Virus record (IMG/VR): IMGVR_UViG_3300020578_002188
Location: 1-46,250 of that record
DNA length: 46,250 bases
Reading direction: 5' to 3' (one strand)
DNA from: a virus
Numbering within the stretch: the stretch's first letter is position 1; every line of letters starts with the position of its first letter. The notes beneath the pieces are model-generated. The model did no database searches and was not told where the DNA came from. It saw only the letters and a program-made list of their open reading frames with translations. Of the stretch, positions 43,701 to 46,250 are shown piece after piece. Both the position numbers and the translations under genes were made by a program.

Positions 43701-44441
43701 TACTTCTTCTACTATAGCTTCAGTAATAATACCAGCAGTGTAACCAAAGTTCATTACTGTATTATTTACAAATCCAAATGCTCCTCCTTTACTAGATGAT
43801 CCTATAGCAGCTAATCTTTCATATTCTTCTGCTCCTTCTAGGTCTGTTCCGGTAAAGTCACCTTGAATCATTTTCCATAAACTCTTAGGTCCATCAGTAA
43901 AACCTTTCCACACCATTGGTAAAAATGAGTGTGACATCATTCTACTCCAATCATCTGCTTTAGTAGTTCTTGCATTAAATAGGGCTTCATTATCCCTTAA
44001 AGGGTGAAAGCCTACTTTATCAAATGTTTCTTGTCCATATGCTGCATATCTATCATAGAATGCTCCTCCACTTGGACCAGCATTATAACTATATATTCTA
44101 GCATAATCTTCATTTGACTGTTTACTTTGTATTAATGATTTTAAATAATCTTGTTGTGCATTCATTAAACCTTTTACATCTACCTTTCCAGGTTTAGGTG
44201 CAGATTTAATTATACCAGGATTATTTACAATATTTTGTTTAATGTTAAAGTTAGGTCTTGTTAAATCTCTAACACCAGGCATACTAAAAGGATTAGGTGC
44301 CTGTGGAAAATTAATTTTAGGAGTATCTATTTTATCACCTTCAAAAGGTAAATAACTATTAGCATCTGAACCAGGTCTATTAATACCACCAAACTCTGGA
44401 CCTAAATCATCTAGAGGATTAAAAAGATTTTCTTCAGCCAT
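37743..44441 (-). CDS. Giant virion-block protein (2232 aa) with embedded PD-(D/E)XK nuclease
   Basis: The N terminus (about residues 1-100) is Pro- and Asn-rich and reads like a disordered region. Hydrophobic, glycine- and alanine-rich segments follow at about residues 225-275 and 560-600. Most of the chain to residue 1600 is helical and charged. A PD-(D/E)XK nuclease core lies at about 1655-1740: AGEIDLIAVD with Asp1677, HIIDIKTG with Asp1691 and Lys1693, and LQQATYATLL with the trailing Gln. The rest is low-complexity Lys/Glu and Asn-rich sequence. In the order of crAss-like phages this position corresponds to the large cargo proteins next to the RNA polymerase, so it is probably in the virion and enters the cell with DNA. 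The start is two bases after the upstream stop. Confidence 0.82.
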   Translation of the reverse strand: MAEENLFNPLDDLGPEFGGINRPGSDANSYLPFEGDKIDTPKINFPQAPNPFSMPGVRDLTRPNFNIKQNIVNNPGIIKSAPKPGKVDVKGLMNAQQDYLKSLIQSKQSNEDYARIYSYNAGPSGGAFYDRYAAYGQETFDKVGFHPLRDNEALFNARTTKADDWSRMMSHSFLPMVWKGFTDGPKSLWKMIQGDFTGTDLEGAEEYERLAAIGSSSKGGAFGFVNNTVMNFGYTAGIITEAIVEEVAGLALAPLTAGTSAAVTTANNARKIPSLFKGIKGFEAAYDASKAVGNTLKALNNSQSARKFWNAANAAGTSKIGRFLNPLENTVDAITGIRATDNLTGLAKTFRTAGGFYRDVRNLNMALSEARLEAGMVENKVYKDGYNAHYEKFGTAPTNDVQEKLMATAKQASLDTLYWNTGLIYASNKITFNNITGPRGGIRNFVRANIDDVMKAGNGKFGTVGKIVYDNTKKQFARQSNDFMSWAKGWAKDPIYKSVGKTVGYFKSNFTEGLQENAQEIIAGANEKYYTDAFKSSVLKMNLYSRGVTGYANKTKFDYYEDEFGQQFTEQGAETFASGFLMGTLAAPLNSAVPMLSIGYNRLFNNAEYQEYKTRKEEMLNGIVKNLNSLGPKQFYDSRIFNAAVQDMAADVKNTGSKRQAYDATDEAFISQVTTAMETGSLYLFRERMTDMKKMTPEEIEKEVPGIEKGEGQKYLNRLDDIINRIDTVEKRYNYYKERYPNPISLETLNEKDPEFNAKVQLYTGWNVALRNAVFFNEAFESALKRKAGIKNKLTANKPFASISDTEVNSLLDNLVLGKEISNIRNEIKSLEDLKKSGTLNPELNKELENKKKKLEAYTELFNETETFNNFFNRYENLELIKKSMKKELEKRNIKTDELTDEAVIAAIDKNLGAFDDVNKAERIQAYKRSVDKYLKSIADVSNDNVFDEKLDDLFNDLLDHQKLDTESKKLVRYNNLLHNPEEFLKLVERNTEWLKSLYDNRENIFRDIVTEQIGIVEANSLLNALADRGIYMSVDDFAEFIKNGTKPKEFFNEPANEVYREGTTEYDEIFEEYLTKFNALRPEKPVSQEEDELFGQDLDLDMIFEDEETAQKTKEELYKSYTPEQKASIKKIEELIKLQENVKAGETLKVDDPTTGLKAGEKAYLINDLFHRRVTNAIKDVEASDYQYTDKAVLEDIFQIAFGGNVLKENTGAEDFTFKGKNYVKDLVPTEGGYNIKVSEKLEDGTIKPLSETESSILGFIYLAKQADLAGFRDVLYEELADELTNILQPTTTPVSNKANIERLEALNLLDKESTEFFKDGIDKKVTDIENEYLERLLNLEYLSKPLVLKDISQKEYNDQVASIKKSYESKINSVGKRRYRINLESARDKELADLKRKYDAEPAVSTSPVSDKKADIERRRQEELDRKLNNRKGALEVQQEFENNLKENQEIPEYSKVGVKYNEGSEVTATFQDNTSETFKGEPYPIVINVIKPAIIENGKLIQAAVLQIGMFDSKESADNWVSGIKDRNAKQLTQLEQEINAKYDAELDALEEAPVSTEEQTTSAQPVNISNEDLYNKIYKFVSEKTYEDGREAGNYIDQAAKDFLGEGKMPEFDPNKITKKAYLDLFGPDGHLTQIKRRIDNGELYIVAKGLVVYDSNIEKLDGTTDRIAGEIDLIAVDRKGKIHIIDIKTGNEDKWFKFNKIKKTKKTATTKDDGIYSKRENYTLQQATYATLLKRMIGVDASISILPVQRSSDPQTGKILTAGKPTAQYIYQPLIYRRTPDGKISKNSIGIKEFEVDNSPQVSEMLIPLYMASVRDEMNTLFPITRYKDATGEYVEEMIDLSGVSKTVSPKDKLNTLTKKYENSTKKIDSQIETIQERLSKFNITQNFDSIDLSENSDFVQQQLEKDEAFANVFKVHKDRFVGKVAYAPTPGQLLAIDALSTGVLTPEEIDFVQNSNPNREEVSEIIHEAVKRIQYLKVNTTSDVAARAFSDYQRDVFNLISLNNTNAQDKAILETFVNASQATTPQEIQDAVNSLDTLQSSLEQQLSNKFLKDNVIQKIQGQLKDVKDFNANFRLDSGFVDVVDIFADPIDSTIDGESVVKVNDIYYLNKDGNPKMVVTEILENGNIVLKLATKQNTPRKNAKEMVVSPNELSNNFVKESELNNVSDKQTTYTTSPAEKEILEETFDAQDVFLASDEAKQEAYNIGMETNVEDIKNDLINKFKNCQ

Positions 44442-44443
44442 TA

Positions 44444-46250
44444 TTATCTATTATTATAATTGTAATTATTTATTGCTCTTGATTGATCAAAGAAACCACC
44501 TTCACCTGTAATATTATCAAATACAAAACTTGTAAGATTATTACCATAAGATGTTTCATAATCTACTAATCTATTTTCTAATTCTGTATTTGTATTAGGG
44601 TCATATACACCAGATGTTATTTCTACTGAATAAGGGGATAATCCAAAATCATTTTTTGAAATTGTTAATGTATTTTTTGGATTTAATGGATCAGTATAAA
44701 TATAAGGTTTACCTGTATAATCTATTACAGCTGATATTGGATCTTTTGTAGATTCTTGATACAAGGTAGTTCCTGATAGTTGTTCTTTAGGTATCATAAA
44801 CTGTACTCCATTTTGCTGTAGCTCAGCTTTTTTCTCATCACTAACATTAAGAGATTTAATATAAGCATCTGGTAGTTTTATTATTACTCCAGAATATTTT
44901 ATATCACCTGCAGATATTGGTTTATAAGCAATACCAAATTCAGTAAGAGTATTTTCTTTTGTATACTTTCCTTTAGCGTCTTTAAGATCTGTAAGTATTT
45001 GTTGTGCTAGAGGGACATCTTTACCTTCAGCAACATGACCATGCGCCCAAGCAGAAGCACTTGAACCAAAAGTAGATACTCTAATATTTTCGGTATCACC
45101 TAAATCTAAGTTACTTAGTGTATTTAACATTTCATATCCTTTAGCTGCAACAGGTCCCATGCTCTTTGTATTAACATTATAGTACTTCATTTTATTAGTA
45201 TAAAGTCCTGTACCCGCATCTGTAATTGCATCAATTCCTGGAGGAGCTTGTTTAATTACAGAAGAATTTGTAAATGCTTTATTGGCTTGTTTAACTAATT
45301 CAAAATATTTTAAAGGACCACCTGCATCATCTCCTAATCCCTTATAAACTTCAACTCTTCCTGAAGATGCGTAGCTACCTTTACTTCTATCTATACCCTC
45401 TCTACTAACACTAGTTGGACTATAACCAGGAAATACAAAATCTATAATCTTTTGTCCTGTACTTTTTCCTGGACCTTTAATATATTTACTTTTTAAATCA
45501 TCTGGAACTGCTTTATAAAATTCTTCTTGTGATCTTATATTACCATTTTCATCAAATAAATAATCTACAATAGATGAACTTGGGGTATAATTACTAGGAT
45601 CCAATTGACTTTTTACTAAATCAGTTACAGAAGTCTTTCCTCTTAAATTAGGATTAAGTCTTATCATTTCAGCTTTTACACCTTTTATAGCATCTTCTTT
45701 CCATTTTTTAAGAGATTTATCATATTCTATATAACCAGTAAGAGCAGAACTATTTTTTCTAAAAGCTGAATATAAAGCTGTAGGTTTACCACCAACTTGA
45801 ATTTCTGATAAGTTAGGATTTTGAGCAATAAATTCATTTAACTTATTTGACATATTGTCTAATTTAAGTGTTGTAATACCTGTACCTGTATACGCCCCTT
45901 TAAATACATCTTGAGATGCACTAGCAATTTCTGAATAAACTTTATCATCAAAACCAGCTAAAAGTGTAGTAGCTTCTTTAGCAGGAATTTTACCGTCTCG
46001 TACTGCTTGATACAAAGACATATCACTTTTTATATTATATTTTGCTCTTATATCATTTGTAAGTACTTTATTAAAAAAGAATTTTCCTTTTTCATATCTA
46101 TCAATAGCTACTAATTGTTCTTGTAATATATTTGCTACTTCTTGATTACTCATATGACCATTACCGTTTAATGTAGCAATAAGAGGAAGACTACTTTGAA
46201 AAAGTTGTTTTACTTTAGCAAACTGATCTTTCTTAACTTGATTAGCAAAG
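44444..46250 (-). CDS. Virion-block protein, 5' end beyond the window (at least 601 aa)
   Basis: The frame ends at 44444 and remains open to the window edge. An ATG exists at 46153-46151 and would give 569 aa. However, the 32 codons upstream of it continue in the same frame without a stop and read as ordinary protein (FANQVKKDQFAKVKQLFQ), so the true start lies outside. The protein is helical at its N terminus (NILQEQLVAIDRYEKGKFFF) and beta-rich near the C terminus, with many Asn and Gly residues. I do not recognise it. In transcription order it comes just before the 2232-aa gene, two bases upstream. A structural or cargo role is likely from context. Confidence 0.8.
   Translation of the reverse strand, partial: FANQVKKDQFAKVKQLFQSSLPLIATLNGNGHMSNQEVANILQEQLVAIDRYEKGKFFFNKVLTNDIRAKYNIKSDMSLYQAVRDGKIPAKEATTLLAGFDDKVYSEIASASQDVFKGAYTGTGITTLKLDNMSNKLNEFIAQNPNLSEIQVGGKPTALYSAFRKNSSALTGYIEYDKSLKKWKEDAIKGVKAEMIRLNPNLRGKTSVTDLVKSQLDPSNYTPSSSIVDYLFDENGNIRSQEEFYKAVPDDLKSKYIKGPGKSTGQKIIDFVFPGYSPTSVSREGIDRSKGSYASSGRVEVYKGLGDDAGGPLKYFELVKQANKAFTNSSVIKQAPPGIDAITDAGTGLYTNKMKYYNVNTKSMGPVAAKGYEMLNTLSNLDLGDTENIRVSTFGSSASAWAHGHVAEGKDVPLAQQILTDLKDAKGKYTKENTLTEFGIAYKPISAGDIKYSGVIIKLPDAYIKSLNVSDEKKAELQQNGVQFMIPKEQLSGTTLYQESTKDPISAVIDYTGKPYIYTDPLNPKNTLTISKNDFGLSPYSVEITSGVYDPNTNTELENRLVDYETSYGNNLTSFVFDNITGEGGFFDQSRAINNYNYNNR

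Noticed and set aside
23719-44441. Many short plus-strand frames opposite the giant genes
   Set aside because: They are antisense to continuous minus-strand coding with confident domains; none has a leader or neighbour pattern of its own.
1-46250. TAG recoded as Gln, as in some gut crAss-like phages
   Set aside because: Several genes end in TAG immediately before the next ATG (for example at 1433-1435, 2491-2493 and 2846-2848), and the large frames have no in-frame TAG interruptions.
1-46250. tRNA genes, CRISPR arrays, insertion sequences or att-type repeats
   Set aside because: Gene-free intervals are at most a few tens of bases. None can fold as a tRNA, and no regularly spaced repeats, transposase or integrase were seen.

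Overview
The window looks like about half of the genome of a virulent tailed phage of the crAss-like type (order Crassvirales, related to Cellulophaga phage phi14:2 and the gut crAss phages). The reasons are the very low GC content, almost continuous coding, two long opposed gene blocks, a replication block with SF4 helicase, Sak4-like ATPase, SSB-like protein, DnaG-like primase, PD-(D/E)XK nuclease and family B polymerase, and above all a run of giant minus-strand genes, one of which carries the DxDGD signature of the single-chain virion RNA polymerases known from phi14:2. A-rich leaders without Shine-Dalgarno sequences suggest a Bacteroidota host; this is inference. TAG is an ordinary stop here, so there is no sign of the TAG recoding found in some gut crAss-like phages.

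Left block, 1-20,100, plus strand apart from one short gene. 1-3.2 kb: small accessory genes, including a DUF1566 protein and a spore-photoproduct-lyase-like radical SAM enzyme. 3.2-7.8 kb: uracil-DNA glycosylase, a possible helicase partner, DnaB-like helicase, Sak4-like ATPase and SSB-like protein. 7.8-10.3 kb: primase, a SegE-type GIY-YIG protein and small genes of the DUF6878 and DUF6915 types. 10.3-14.4 kb: a VWA protein with an HExxH domain and a MoxR-type AAA+ ATPase, flanked on both sides by proteins sharing an SDxxDNHxxAxE motif. 14.4-20.1 kb: recombination-type nuclease, family B DNA polymerase, conserved proteins of unknown function and a MazG-like pyrophosphohydrolase. Five G-rich hairpins (about 7.75, 13.05, 16.37, 19.5 and 20.1 kb) divide the block into transcription units. 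The last lies at the convergence with the right block.

Right block, 20,126-46,250, minus strand: one tightly packed transcription unit entering from the right edge. In transcription order it holds a protein of at least 601 aa cut by the window edge, a 2232-aa protein with an embedded PD-(D/E)XK nuclease, a 4674-aa giant protein (ART-like, zincin, RNA polymerase, SLOG/MoCo-carrier-like Rossmann domain, then two ART-like modules), a 1150-aa protein with one membrane segment, and a 46-aa very basic protein. Junctions are 1-7 nt overlaps or gaps of a few bases, so all are probably co-transcribed and coupled. By analogy with phi14:2 and the human gut crAss phages, the large products are expected to be packed in the virion and ejected into the cell, where the polymerase transcribes early genes. 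The enzymatic domains fused to it would then act on the host from the first moments of infection.

The most unusual items are the multi-enzyme polymerase giant with its duplicated C-terminal ART-like module, the MoxR-VWA cassette with its shared flanking motif, and a spore-photoproduct-lyase-like enzyme in a phage whose host probably does not sporulate. I found no tRNA genes, CRISPR arrays, insertion sequences, integrase or long direct repeats.
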